DNA of 64,000 nt, from assembly GCF_000949425.1 (NCBI RefSeq), contig NZ_CP010976.1, positions 5,270,001 to 5,334,000 on the forward strand, given 5' to 3'. The position numbers were made by a program, and so were the translations under genes. The DNA is from Paenibacillus sp. IHBB 10380. Its GTDB lineage: Bacteria > Bacillota > Bacilli > Paenibacillales > Paenibacillaceae. Positions 8,494 through 16,965 of the stretch are shown here, piece by piece. The first letter of the stretch is position 1; every line of letters begins with the position of its first letter. The notes under the pieces are model-generated. The model made no database searches. It was given only the letters and a program-made list of their open reading frames with translations, and was not told where the DNA came from.

Positions 8494-10167
8494 TTATTCC
8501 GTTCCTACTCGGAAGGTGAAGGTGGTATCCCAGGACTCCAATGAATGAGTTAATACATGAACTTGAGCATTCCATCTTCCCGCTATGCTTATAAGATCCT
8601 CTTTACGTAACGGTGTAGAAGGGGTGATCGGAATAATAATCTCATACTTGCCCATATCCATATCTAGCGAAGTAAGGGTAAGCTTAATCTGCTGAACATC
8701 TGTGAATTCTTGTCCTGCAGCATTGTGAATATTAACCTCGAAGGTGTTATTCCCTGTTATATTAGGGCTAACCCCGAGAGAGATTCTATACCCATTATCC
8801 AGCTTGTGACTTTGATGAATCGGACCGGGGGAACTTAGTCCTGTTGGTATGTTGCTTAGAACGGCTGATAGGACAAGAACAACAACACCTACACTGAGCT
8901 CTGACCATATACTTCGGTTTAGTTCCTTATTCATCTGTTTACCACGGAATAAGTTAAACGCGGCCAATCCAATCATAATAAGCAGTAACCCTGATTTCAT
9001 AAGCAAAATTTGACCGTATAAAGTGTGAAACAATGCATATACCGTAGGTACATGTTGAAAGCTTGCATAGATACCGCTCACAATCAGCAGTGCCACAAGT
9101 ATCGTTCCCCAGCGAGAGAACGTGCGTATGACCGAGAAATACACTTTCTTTCGATCTGGACGATAGGTGGGTAGAGAAGCTTCACCAGGTAGAATAGCAG
9201 CTAATGCCAATAATGAGCCTAACCAGATGGAAACAGCCGATAGATGGACGAAATCCATAAGAATGGATATTACTTGATGTTCTGTTGTGGGTGCATGACC
9301 TATGAATGCTTTAGATAAAAGGATACCGAATCCTAATAGCAAGGCTACGAAGGCACCATTTTTTCTGAAGCGTGAGCTTAAATGGTTACGATGAACAACA
9401 ATCAATGTTCCGCCAACTAGAATGATCAGTACCAATTGAACCATCCACACGGTACCAAAGCTTGTATGAATCATTTGACCTAACCACACTGTGCTCCATA
9501 CCTTGCTCCACCCGATCCTTGCGTCAATGGTCGTTTGTAATGGAAGACTTAGCAATATGCTCAGAGCAATGCCGAAATACGAAGTCCATAGCAGTCTGCG
9601 GCTACGCTGTGGTAAAAGGAAATTTCCTTTTGGGTTGGCCGGATACATGAACAAATAGAAGCTGAGAATGCCCATGAAGAAAGCGATGCTTAAATACAGT
9701 AACCAACGAATGGTGATTAAATCTAATCCAGGGAAGTAACTAGAAGTTGTTTTTGTAGAAGGAAGAGGATTCTCACTCTCGTTATTCCCCATCTGAAATT
9801 GAAGGGTTCCTTCTATAGGGTGACCATCCCCTGATACTGCCTTCCACACGATAACGTAATTTCCATCAGGTAAATCAGGCTTCACATTAACCTCTAATAC
9901 GGATGGACGATCTTCTGCTATATGAACATCGTCTAAATCTACACGATCTCCGGCTGAATTGATAACCTGTACGGAATGGAATGCCGGCTGAATAGATTCG
10001 TTAAATTGAAGTGTGACCTGAGCCGGAGATTTTGTTAATACTTCGTTATCGGAAGGACTTGATTGTTGAAGAAAAGCATGTGCATAGGTGGGAGTCGGAA
10101 GCAGTAATAGGCATATAGCAAACACCACCATAATTCCCATGCACAGTAGCCTTTGAATCTTATTCAT
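8494..10167 (-). CDS. ycnJ: YcnJ-like copper transport protein (CopC-CopD fusion)
   Basis: A 557-residue membrane protein. After the signal peptide, residues about 30-130 form a CopC-like domain starting at His (HAFLQQSSPSDNEVLTKSPA, with DGHPIEGTLQF at its end). A CopD-like membrane domain of about eight segments follows (HLSAVSIWLGSLLALAAILP, FSRWGTILVALLIVSGIYAS), then a C-terminal extracytoplasmic YtkA-like part (LTSLDMDMGKYEI). This order matches Bacillus subtilis YcnJ, involved in copper uptake. ATG 10167 follows AAGGTGTTGCAAT. It is the first gene of a ycnJ-ycnI pair 58 bases apart. The usual YcnK repressor is not adjacent, so control may differ; copper genes csoR-copZ-copA lie about 2.7 kb away. 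Confidence 0.93.
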   Translation of the reverse strand: MNKIQRLLCMGIMVVFAICLLLLPTPTYAHAFLQQSSPSDNEVLTKSPAQVTLQFNESIQPAFHSVQVINSAGDRVDLDDVHIAEDRPSVLEVNVKPDLPDGNYVIVWKAVSGDGHPIEGTLQFQMGNNESENPLPSTKTTSSYFPGLDLITIRWLLYLSIAFFMGILSFYLFMYPANPKGNFLLPQRSRRLLWTSYFGIALSILLSLPLQTTIDARIGWSKVWSTVWLGQMIHTSFGTVWMVQLVLIILVGGTLIVVHRNHLSSRFRKNGAFVALLLGFGILLSKAFIGHAPTTEHQVISILMDFVHLSAVSIWLGSLLALAAILPGEASLPTYRPDRKKVYFSVIRTFSRWGTILVALLIVSGIYASFQHVPTVYALFHTLYGQILLMKSGLLLIMIGLAAFNLFRGKQMNKELNRSIWSELSVGVVVLVLSAVLSNIPTGLSSPGPIHQSHKLDNGYRISLGVSPNITGNNTFEVNIHNAAGQEFTDVQQIKLTLTSLDMDMGKYEIIIPITPSTPLRKEDLISIAGRWNAQVHVLTHSLESWDTTFTFRVGTE

Positions 10168-10470
10168 ATTGCAACACCTTCTCATTAGTACTTAGGAGAT
10201 TATTTTATCTTGATTATGTGTAAATTGTAATGACTCTAATGGGCTATAGAGGGATACTGGAAGATATGACATTCATTTAGATGACGTAGTAAGTAAGAGT
10301 ATATGGGAGGATGTCTTTGACTCGGTAGGGTGAGTCCGGCTCTCATGTGCTCAGTCTGTTATATAGCAGGAGGGCAGCGCTTAGGTTGTTTTCACTATAA
10401 CTCCGTAACCTCTATAATTAGAGAAGAAGATATCGACCAAGTCAAAAACCAATCAGGAGTGATTAAGTTA

Positions 10471-10638
10471 ATGAACCAAGCGGTGTTGGAACGTCGTAGT
10501 GTAATCTTGAAAAAGAACATTCATGAAATGATTCTTCAGGATAATCAGAGTGGAATTAGCCACCAAAAGAGTAATTTGTTACAGCATATGATTAAAGAAC
10601 TTCACCAAACTTCGCATGAAATGAATGCGAGAAGGTAA
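10471..10638 (+). CDS. Small hypothetical protein, basic and helical
   Basis: Fifty-five codons from ATG 10471, ten bases after CAGGAGTG. The product is highly charged and helix-prone (RRSVILKKNIHEMILQ, NLLQHMIKELHQTSHEMN) and has no domain that I recognise. A TATAAT box at 10411-10416 lies ahead and a bidirectional terminator follows about 100 bases after the stop, which supports a real transcript. The same frame is open further upstream to 10330, so a longer form is possible. The stretch 10168-10470 otherwise holds only the presumed ycnJ promoter region. Confidence 0.45.
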   Translation: MNQAVLERRSVILKKNIHEMILQDNQSGISHQKSNLLQHMIKELHQTSHEMNARR

Positions 10639-10742
10639 GTGAAGCAATACCTAATTTTCAATGGCTCTTTATAACGAATATGATATGAATAAGGCTTCGA
10701 GTATCCGATTTTGCATTGATTGTCGACTCCTCTTCCCAGATT

Positions 10743-10797
10743 TAAATAAAAAAATGGCCTTTATTCGCATCATCTGCGAAAAGGCCGTTTTTATTTA
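10743..10797. terminator. Bidirectional terminator between converging genes
   Basis: AATGGCCTTTATTCGCA pairs with TGCGAAAAGGCCGTT around a short loop, with A-rich sequence before and T-rich sequence after on both strands. It can end both the small plus-strand gene and the leftward regulator operon. Confidence 0.85.
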
Positions 10798-10860
10798 AAG
10801 GTATCGCTCTAACAAAATACGTTTGTACGCTTATTGCCGTAATGCGCAGTTTTTGGGGTA

Positions 10861-12204
10861 CTACGGGGCCGTTACTTGTGGCCCTACGGAAGAGTCAGCT
10901 CCCGATTTTTGTTTGGAAGCTGTTACTTGTGGGCCTACGGAAGAGTCAGCTCTCGATTTTTGTTTGGAAGTTGTTACTTGTGGCCCTACGGAAGAGTCAG
11001 CTCTTGATTTCTGTTTGGAAGCTGTTGGTTCTAGCACTGCGGAAGAGTCCGCGTTCGATTTTTGTTTGGAAGCTGTTGGTTCTAGCTCTACAGAAGAGTT
11101 AGCGCTTGATTTATCTTTGGAGACTGTTGGTTCTAGCTCTACGGAAGAGTCTACACTCGAATTCTGTTCGGAGGCCGTTGTGCTCGGCAATTGTGTAGGT
11201 GTCTGACTGGCTTTGGGATCGGTTAAAGCGCAGCCACTTATGAAGACTAACGTTGCCATTCCAAGGAACGACCAACGATACGAATTTGATTTAAACTGTT
11301 TGATCATTTTAATTCTCCTTTGTAGTTGTATTTTGCTTCCTGTAATATTTACGTTTCCTGCAACTTGAACAGGCTGCGAGAAATTTTCCAACAATTTAAT
11401 GAGTGTATATCCATAATCATGTCTTTTGTCAGGAGTAAGGTAACTGAGTGCAAGAGCGTCGCTTGCGATTTCCTGGTCTTCCCGCATTCGACGATAAGCG
11501 TACCAAAGAACTGGATTAAACCAATGAATAATCAGTAAAACATTCATGAACCAATTAATCCCAATGTCGTTTCGTTTGCTGTGAGCCAGTTCATGTAAGA
11601 ACACATGCTGCAATTGGTCATCACTTAAGCTGTTTAGAATAGTGTGGGGCATAATCAATTGGGGTTTCACCACACCGAAAAGAGTTGGTGTTCCCAAATT
11701 ATAAGATTCGACAAGAGCAATGGGTTTATTTATCGACATCATTTTTTTACAATGATCGAAAAGCTGCAGTATTCTTACGTTTGTTATCGTAACGGTCTCT
11801 TTTTTCAGCTTTTGGGCAAATTTCCTATTGATATGGATTGTGTATGTCCCTAATAAACACACTCCAACTAGCCATATAAACAATACATATCGGTAAATAG
11901 ATTGTGCAGTAGTTTCCGGTGCAACAGCACTTGTAAGTAGTTCTTCCTGATTAACTTGTACAACCGATTGAACTGAGTCCGTATTACCGATCCAATTATA
12001 AATACTGAATTCGCTCTCTGGGCTCCATGGCAGAATTAATCGTACAATAACCAACAGCCACATTAAGTAATGCCATCTTGGTTTCAGACGATGCTTAAGC
12101 ATGTACTGCATCATTACAATCAGTACAACCAAAACACTTGCCATGGCCGAGACAGACCATACCCAATCAAAGAGATTAATCAGGTGTTCGGTTATTCTAG
12201 TCAC
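10861..12204 (-). CDS. BlaR1/MecR1-type M56 membrane protease with repeat tail, no penicillin-binding domain
   Basis: About 447 residues. Three hydrophobic segments span residues 10-130 and a gluzincin-type M56 protease domain follows with HELAH (FLHELAHSKRNDI) and a third-ligand region around REDQEIASDALAL. A final hydrophobic segment ends in a lipobox-like FISGC near residue 335. Classical BlaR1 and MecR1 continue into an external beta-lactam-binding domain of about 250 residues. Here there is only a low-complexity tail of six 17-residue repeats (e.g. ADSSVGPQVTASKQKSG), so the sensed signal is unlikely to be read by a penicillin-binding fold. Start GTG 12204 lies six bases after GGGAAGG; GTG 12210 is also possible. 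It follows blaI by 69 bases and should cleave or inactivate that repressor. Confidence 0.85.
   Translation of the reverse strand: MTRITEHLINLFDWVWSVSAMASVLVVLIVMMQYMLKHRLKPRWHYLMWLLVIVRLILPWSPESEFSIYNWIGNTDSVQSVVQVNQEELLTSAVAPETTAQSIYRYVLFIWLVGVCLLGTYTIHINRKFAQKLKKETVTITNVRILQLFDHCKKMMSINKPIALVESYNLGTPTLFGVVKPQLIMPHTILNSLSDDQLQHVFLHELAHSKRNDIGINWFMNVLLIIHWFNPVLWYAYRRMREDQEIASDALALSYLTPDKRHDYGYTLIKLLENFSQPVQVAGNVNITGSKIQLQRRIKMIKQFKSNSYRWSFLGMATLVFISGCALTDPKASQTPTQLPSTTASEQNSSVDSSVELEPTVSKDKSSANSSVELEPTASKQKSNADSSAVLEPTASKQKSRADSSVGPQVTTSKQKSRADSSVGPQVTASKQKSGADSSVGPQVTAP
10871..11176. repeat. Six tandem copies of a 51-bp coding repeat
   Basis: Six head-to-tail 51-base units, beginning GTTACTTGTGG in copies one to three (10871, 10922, 10973) and GTTGGTTCTAG in copies four to six (11024, 11075, 11126). 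They encode the 17-residue repeats at the C-terminus of the M56 protein. The first three are nearly identical and the others diverged, the pattern expected from recent expansion at the 3' end of the gene. Being a multiple of three, gain or loss of a unit keeps the frame. Confidence 0.93.
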
Positions 12205-12273
12205 ATTCACCCTTCCCTTTCCTTAATCGAGTCAAAGATTTAACGCCAACTACAATGCCAATCCGCAAATGAT

Positions 12274-12648
12274 TTATTCTGTTTTGTCGTCAAGGATGTT
12301 TTTTAATTCTTTAATATCTTCCGGAGATAGCTGTTCTTCTTTCAAAAAGTTAACAAGCAACGGCTTAAATGCGCCGCCGTAGATTCTTTTTAGGAAGGAC
12401 TTGGTCTCGGACTTTACACATTCGTCTTCGGATACTAACGGGAAATAAGCATATACCCTGTTTTTTTGTGAATAGGAAATGGCTTGTTTTTGAGCTAATC
12501 TGTTTAAAAGCGTTCTTATTGTATTAGGTTTCCAATCCGTTTGACCTTCTAAAGCCTCAATCACTTCGTTTGCCGTGCATGGTGTTTTTGCCCAGAGAAT
12601 TTTCATTACTTCCCATTCCGCATCGGATATATGGGGAACATTTTTCAC
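12274..12648 (-). CDS. BlaI/MecI/CopY family repressor
   Basis: A 124-residue winged-helix repressor. ISDAEWEVMKILWAKTPCTA and WKPNTIRTLLNRLAQKQAIS are the family's DNA-binding helices, and the C-terminal half (FLKEEQLSPEDIKELKNILD) is the dimerisation part. It sits directly before the BlaR1-like protease gene. Upstream are two TACANNTGTA operators overlapping its own promoter, so it should repress its operon until the membrane protease relieves it. No beta-lactamase or copY-type target gene is adjacent; the copper genes start about 200 bases away in the other direction but carry CsoR-type sites instead. Confidence 0.92.
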   Translation of the reverse strand: MKNVPHISDAEWEVMKILWAKTPCTANEVIEALEGQTDWKPNTIRTLLNRLAQKQAISYSQKNRVYAYFPLVSEDECVKSETKSFLKRIYGGAFKPLLVNFLKEEQLSPEDIKELKNILDDKTE

Positions 12649-12674
12649 TGGTTTACCTCCTAACCTTTATTGAC

Positions 12675-12713
12675 TACAAATGTAATACTACATGTGTAAT
12701 ACTCAGTTGTCAA
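12675..12713 (-). promoter_or_regulatory. Promoter of the blaI-like operon with two BlaI operators
   Basis: On the minus strand TTGACA (12713-12708), a 17-base spacer and TAGTAT (12690-12685) form a good housekeeping promoter. TACATGTGTA (12689-12698) and TACAAATGTA (12675-12684) fit the BlaI/MecI half-site palindrome TACANNTGTA; the first overlaps the -10 box. Autoregulation is the straightforward reading. Confidence 0.85.
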
Positions 12714-12844
12714 ATACATAATCAAATGATGAATCCTAAGCTGCTCTCTCCGTCAAAGGTGCTTTGAGCAATGAGGCTCTGAGTAGGGAGAATAAAAAAA
12801 CGACTCTGAAGAAAAATAATAAAATAAGTGGACAGTTAAAATAC

Positions 12845-12872
12845 TTGATATACCCATGGGGGGTATGATAAG
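12845..12872 (+). promoter_or_regulatory. csoR-copZ promoter with CsoR operator
   Basis: TTGATA (12845-12850) is followed by ATACCCATGGGGGGTAT (12850-12866), the G-tract inverted repeat bound by CsoR, and an AT-rich -10 region near 12867-12872. The operator fills the promoter spacer, so bound apo-CsoR would block transcription and copper would release it. Confidence 0.85.
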
Positions 12873-12918
12873 ATGAGGTTACATCCTAGGATGTGTAGAT
12901 GGAGCAGGAGGTATGTCC

Positions 12919-13281
12919 ATGGAAATGGGTAATGAAGGTAATACATCGGAACAGCCGAAGACTCCTGAAATTGAGGCCGATCATTGTCATACAGATGCTA
13001 CTGAGAGACATAGCCATCACTCAGATCAGACCAAGAGTAACCTCATAACTCGCTTAAATCGTATTGAGGGCCAAATTCGTGGTATTAAAGGAATGATTGA
13101 GAAGGATACGTATTGTGATGACGTGCTTAATCAGATTGCAGCCAGTCAAGCAGCATTAAATGGTGTAGGTAAATTATTGCTTGAAGGACATATGAAGAGT
13201 TGTGTCGTGGAGCGTATTGAAGCCGGCGATCATGATGTTATTGACGAACTACTGAAGACGGTAAACAAATTAATGAAATGA
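12919..13281 (+). CDS. csoR: CsoR-type copper-sensing repressor with His-rich N-terminal extension
   Basis: A 120-residue helical DNA-binding repressor. From residue about 40, NLITRLNRIEGQIRGIKGMI is the CsoR/FrmR core. The Cu(I) ligands are present as Cys in YCDDVL and His and Cys in GHMKSC (x-C-H-C pattern), separating it from nickel- and formaldehyde-sensing relatives. The first 40 residues are an extra acidic and His-rich arm (HCHTDATERHSHH) of a kind not needed for the core fold. ATG 12919 lies seven bases after AGGAGG; ATG 12913 directly abuts it. It is followed 19 bases later by copZ, and copA has its own CsoR site. Confidence 0.93.
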   Translation: MEMGNEGNTSEQPKTPEIEADHCHTDATERHSHHSDQTKSNLITRLNRIEGQIRGIKGMIEKDTYCDDVLNQIAASQAALNGVGKLLLEGHMKSCVVERIEAGDHDVIDELLKTVNKLMK

Positions 13282-13300
13282 ACATTAGGAGGAAATGAAT

Positions 13301-13501
13301 ATGCAACAAGCAACGTTAAAAGTGGAAGGTATGTCTTGTAACCATTGTTTGAACGCAGTAGAAGGAGCAGTTAAGAGTGTGGGTGCGGTTGGTAAGGTTA
13401 ACCTAGAACTCAAGAATGTGACTGTTGAATATGATGATACTAAAGTAAATTTGGACACGATCAAGGAAGCCATTGTTAATCAAGGGTATGATGTAGTTTA
13501 A
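13301..13501 (+). CDS. copZ: Copper chaperone CopZ
   Basis: A 66-residue HMA-fold metallochaperone that carries Cu(I) to the CopA ATPase in the cytoplasm. The metal site GMSCNHC is at residues 10-16. The start ATG 13301 is eight bases after AGGAGGA; an in-frame ATG at 13295 is too close to it. It is co-transcribed with csoR. Confidence 0.95.
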   Translation: MQQATLKVEGMSCNHCLNAVEGAVKSVGAVGKVNLELKNVTVEYDDTKVNLDTIKEAIVNQGYDVV

Positions 13502-13566
13502 TTCAATTAGAGGTGCGGGTAGAGGATTGTATAATTCCGATAACCGCGCATTTTTTTAATGTTATT

Positions 13567-13583
13567 ATACCCTATGGGGGTAT
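13567..13583 (+). promoter_or_regulatory. CsoR operator before copA
   Basis: ATACCCTATGGGGGTAT is a near-perfect copy of the site before csoR and is followed by the TATACTATAAA -10-like stretch. It lies about 45 bases before the copA start, so copA has its own copper-controlled promoter. Confidence 0.85.
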
Positions 13584-13625
13584 TATACTATAAATGGTGA
13601 ATCCTCAAAAAAGGGAGAGCGTGAG

Positions 13626-16061
13626 ATGACAAATTCTCAAAAGACGGGTGAAAAGCAAGTTTCGTTGCAAATTACGGGTATGACTTGCGCCGCATGTGCG
13701 ACCAGGATTGAAAAGGGCTTAAGTCGGATGGAAGGGATAGCGGGAGCTAACGTGAATTTGGCGTTAGAGCAGGCCTCGGTCACCTTTGATTCTAACCAAG
13801 TAGATATACAGACTATTGAGCAAAAAATTGAGTCTCTTGGCTATGGGACTTTAAAGGAAACGATGGATTTCGAGATTACGGGCATGACCTGTGCCGCATG
13901 TTCAACTCGGATTGAAAAAGGGCTTAACAGGATGGAAGGCATTACTCAAGCCAATGTGAATCTAGCTCTCGAAACGGCTCATGTTGAATTTGCTCCTGGG
14001 CAAATAACGGTTAAAGAAATAGTAAATAAGGTAGAGCAACTTGGCTATAAAGCTATTCCGAAGGAGGAAGCGAGCGATACAGCCGATCTGCGTCAACGAG
14101 AAATGAATCGGAAGAAATGGAAATGGATCATCTCCTCGTTGCTTTCATTACCTTTACTTTGGGCAATGGTAGGTCATTTCTCATTTACTTCATGGATTCC
14201 CGCTCCATCATTGTTCATGAATCCATGGTTCCAGCTTGTTCTGGCCACACCTGTACAGTTCATTATTGGCGGTCAATTCTACATTGGCGCTTACAAGGCA
14301 CTGCGTAATCGTAGCGCTAATATGGACGTATTAGTGGCCTTAGGGACATCGGCAGCTTATTTCTATAGTCTGTATCTCACGATAGATTCATTGAGTATGG
14401 CGATGAACCATCAAGTAGAGATGTACTATGAGACAAGCAGTGTCCTTATTACGTTGATCTTAGTGGGCAAGTGGTTCGAAGCTGTAGCGAAGGGGAGATC
14501 CTCGGAAGCGATTAAGAGCTTGATGGGATTACAGGCTAAGACGGCTTTAGTTGTTCGTAATGGGGAAGAGATCAGTATTTCTATGGAAGACGTTGTGGTT
14601 GGCGATATCATTATCGTGAAGCCAGGTGAGAAGATACCCGTCGATGGTAAGGTGATTGAGGGGATTTCTTCTATAGATGAATCTATGCTTACCGGTGAAA
14701 GTATACCTGTAGAGAAGAATATTGGCGATCCTGTGATTGGAGCTACACTGAACAAGAATGGTATGCTACGTATACAAGCGACTAAAGTCGGTAGAGAAAC
14801 AGCGCTTGCTCAGATTATAAAGGTCGTAGAAGAAGCGCAAGGATCGAAAGCGCCTATTCAGAGAATTGCTGATGTGATCTCAGGTATCTTCGTACCGATT
14901 GTAGTGGCGATAGCAGTCATTACGTTCCTTGTGTGGTATTTGGTTGTGGAGCAGGGACAATTCTCTAGTGCGCTAGAGAAAGCCATTGCGGTGCTCGTCA
15001 TTGCCTGTCCATGTGCGCTAGGTCTAGCAACACCAACTTCTATTATGGCTGGCTCGGGCAGAGCTGCGGAATATGGCATTCTTTTTAAAGGTGGAGAGCA
15101 TCTAGAATTGGCACAAGGAATTGAAGTCGTTGTACTGGATAAGACTGGCACAGTGACTCATGGTAAACCTGTCTTAACAGATGTCTTACCTGCGGACAGC
15201 ATGACAGAAAGTGCCCTTCTTCGGATGACTGCTGCTGTAGAGAAGCATTCTGAGCATCCACTAGCGGATGCTATCGTTCAGGGGGCTCTTCTTCGAAGTA
15301 ATGGCTTAGAACTTCCTGTGGCGAAGCAATTTGAGAATGTTCCTGGATATGGTGTGAAGGCTTTTGTTGATGGTCGTAAAATGCTAGTAGGCACACGTAA
15401 ACTAATGGCTGAGAATGGAATTGATCTAGGTACAGCAAGTGAAACGATGAATCAACTTGAAACGGATGGAAAGACAGCCATGCTCGTATCTATTGACGGT
15501 AAATATGCAGGAATTATAGCTGTGGCGGATACAATTAAGGAGACTTCTAAAGCGGCAGTGTCTAGGCTGCAAAGCATGGGCATTGAAGTCGTTATGATCA
15601 CGGGGGATAACAAACGAACAGCTAAGGCGATTGCTGATCAGGCTGGAATTAAGTCTGTGCTTGCAGAAGTTCTACCCGAAGGTAAGGCTGAGGAAGTGAA
15701 GAAGTTACAGCAGGGTGGGAAAGTCATTGCTATGGTAGGTGATGGGATTAATGACGCACCAGCCTTAGCGACTGCTGATGTTGGAATGGCGGTTGGTACA
15801 GGTACAGATGTAGCGATGGAAGCTGCTGATGTGACATTGATGCGTGGTGATCTGAACGCAGTAGCAGATGCTATTGTGATGAGCCGTAGAACGATGAGTA
15901 ACATTAAGCAGAATTTATTCTGGGCACTGGGATATAATGCAATAGGAATCCCAATAGCAGCTGCAGGATTTCTAGCACCGTGGCTTGCGGGGGCAGCTAT
16001 GGCATTCAGTTCAGTCTCCGTTGTTCTGAACGCTCTCCGTCTACAACGTGTGAAGTTGTGA
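13626..16061 (+). CDS. copA: Cu(I)-exporting P-type ATPase CopA
   Basis: An 811-residue P1B-type ATPase that pumps Cu(I) out of the cytoplasm. Two N-terminal HMA domains each carry GMTCAAC (near residues 18 and 88). Eight membrane segments follow, with the transport motif [10 protein letters not shown]. The phosphorylation site [11 protein letters not shown], the actuator motif LTGESIPV, the HP motif (SEHPLADAI) and [10 protein letters not shown] are all intact. The length is normal. GGGAGAG precedes the ATG. It receives copper from CopZ and is derepressed by CsoR. Confidence 0.97.
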   Translation: MTNSQKTGEKQVSLQITGMTCAACATRIEKGLSRMEGIAGANVNLALEQASVTFDSNQVDIQTIEQKIESLGYGTLKETMDFEITGMTCAACSTRIEKGLNRMEGITQANVNLALETAHVEFAPGQITVKEIVNKVEQLGYKAIPKEEASDTADLRQREMNRKKWKWIISSLLSLPLLWAMVGHFSFTSWIPAPSLFMNPWFQLVLATPVQFIIGGQFYIGAYKALRNRSANMDVLVALGTSAAYFYSLYLTIDSLSMAMNHQVEMYYETSSVLITLILVGKWFEAVAKGRSSEAIKSLMGLQAKTALVVRNGEEISISMEDVVVGDIIIVKPGEKIPVDGKVIEGISSIDESMLTGESIPVEKNIGDPVIGATLNKNGMLRIQATKVGRETALAQIIKVVEEAQGSKAPIQRIADVISGIFVPIVVAIAVITFLVWYLVVEQGQFSSALEKAIAVLVIACPCALGLATPTSIMAGSGRAAEYGILFKGGEHLELAQGIEVVVLDKTGTVTHGKPVLTDVLPADSMTESALLRMTAAVEKHSEHPLADAIVQGALLRSNGLELPVAKQFENVPGYGVKAFVDGRKMLVGTRKLMAENGIDLGTASETMNQLETDGKTAMLVSIDGKYAGIIAVADTIKETSKAAVSRLQSMGIEVVMITGDNKRTAKAIADQAGIKSVLAEVLPEGKAEEVKKLQQGGKVIAMVGDGINDAPALATADVGMAVGTGTDVAMEAADVTLMRGDLNAVADAIVMSRRTMSNIKQNLFWALGYNAIGIPIAAAGFLAPWLAGAAMAFSSVSVVLNALRLQRVKL

Positions 16062-16120
16062 GATTCTCCTTGTTCATTCTTAAGTAGTATTTAATTGAAA
16101 CAATCAGGAGTGATGGAGTT

Positions 16121-16873
16121 ATGAGCAATGATGTAAACGAAACTCTTGCTTTACTAATGAATCATCGGTCTATTCGCGCTTATAAAGATACCCCAGTCAG
16201 TCAAGGTCAGCTTGCATCGATTGTGGCTGCGGGTCAAATGGCTTCGACCTCAAGTAATGTACAGGCGTACTCCGTTATTGCTGTGACAGATCCAGAGCTC
16301 AAGAGCAAGCTTGCGAAATTAGCGGGTAATCAGGTCTATATTGAGCAATGCCCCGTGTTTCTTGTGTGGTGCGCGGATTTATATCGGTTAAAAAAGACGT
16401 CAGAACCGTATCTTGGAGATACATCCTTCGAGGACTCTACAGAGAATTTCATTGTTGCTACTGTAGATACAACCCTTGCTGCACAGAATGCCGCTGTCGC
16501 CGCTGAATCGTTGGGACTTGGCATCGTCTATATTGGTGGTATTCGTAATCAAATTGCGGAGGTGTCTGAATTGCTCGGGCTACCTGAGCTGGTATATCCT
16601 TTATTCGGCATGTGTATCGGATACCCTGAACAGGAGCCGGGATTGCGTCCAAGACTTCCGATGAAGGCAGTTCTGCATATGAATGGATATTCTAAAGAGC
16701 AGAGCGTGGAAGAGGCTAAGGCTTATGATGCTACCACAAAGCAATACTTATTAGAAAGAACCAACGGTCAGAATGATGCCACTTGGTCGCAAATGATGGC
16801 AAAGCGATTGGCAGAGCCAACTCGCATGCATATGAAAGACTTTTTAGATAGCAAGGGATTCATGCAACAATGA
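16121..16873 (+). CDS. nfrA: NfrA-type NADPH-dependent FMN nitroreductase
   Basis: A 250-residue flavoprotein of the oxygen-insensitive nitroreductase family. LLMNHRSIRAYKDTPVS is the FMN-phosphate loop, ASTSSNVQAYSVIAV is the dimer/flavin segment, and GLGIVYIGGIRNQ with FGMCIGYPEQEPGLRPRLP is the NfsA/NfrA signature. It would reduce nitro compounds, quinones or flavins with NADPH. ATG 16121 is preceded by CAGGAGTGATGGAGTT. It follows copA by 59 bases with no terminator that I can see, so it may be read through from copA and respond to copper. Confidence 0.92.
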   Translation: MSNDVNETLALLMNHRSIRAYKDTPVSQGQLASIVAAGQMASTSSNVQAYSVIAVTDPELKSKLAKLAGNQVYIEQCPVFLVWCADLYRLKKTSEPYLGDTSFEDSTENFIVATVDTTLAAQNAAVAAESLGLGIVYIGGIRNQIAEVSELLGLPELVYPLFGMCIGYPEQEPGLRPRLPMKAVLHMNGYSKEQSVEEAKAYDATTKQYLLERTNGQNDATWSQMMAKRLAEPTRMHMKDFLDSKGFMQQ

Positions 16874-16913
16874 CAGTTGGGGATACAAAAGGATAAAATA
16901 GACTAATCACCCC

Positions 16914-16942
16914 AAGCCATCCTTCAAAAGGGTGGCTTTTTA
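16914..16942. terminator. Terminator between nfrA and the convergent thi operon
   Basis: AAGCCATCC / GGGTGGCTT with a seven-base loop, followed by TTTTTAT on the plus strand. Confidence 0.8.
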
Positions 16943-16965
16943 TGTGTACGGTTATATGGACGAAT

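Noticed and set aside
10871..11176. Regular repeats that at first look like a CRISPR array.
   Set aside because: Units are head-to-tail 51-base copies without unique spacers, are in frame within a coding gene, and no cas genes are nearby.
10823..11206. Long plus-strand frame over the 51-base repeats (VTCGPTEESALDF repeats).
   Set aside because: It is the reverse shadow of the M56 protein's repeat tail, where frames stay open because the unit is a multiple of three; no start signal supports it.
15638..15904. Minus-strand frames inside copA and other long genes.
   Set aside because: Shadow frames of strongly coding plus-strand sequence with full domain matches.
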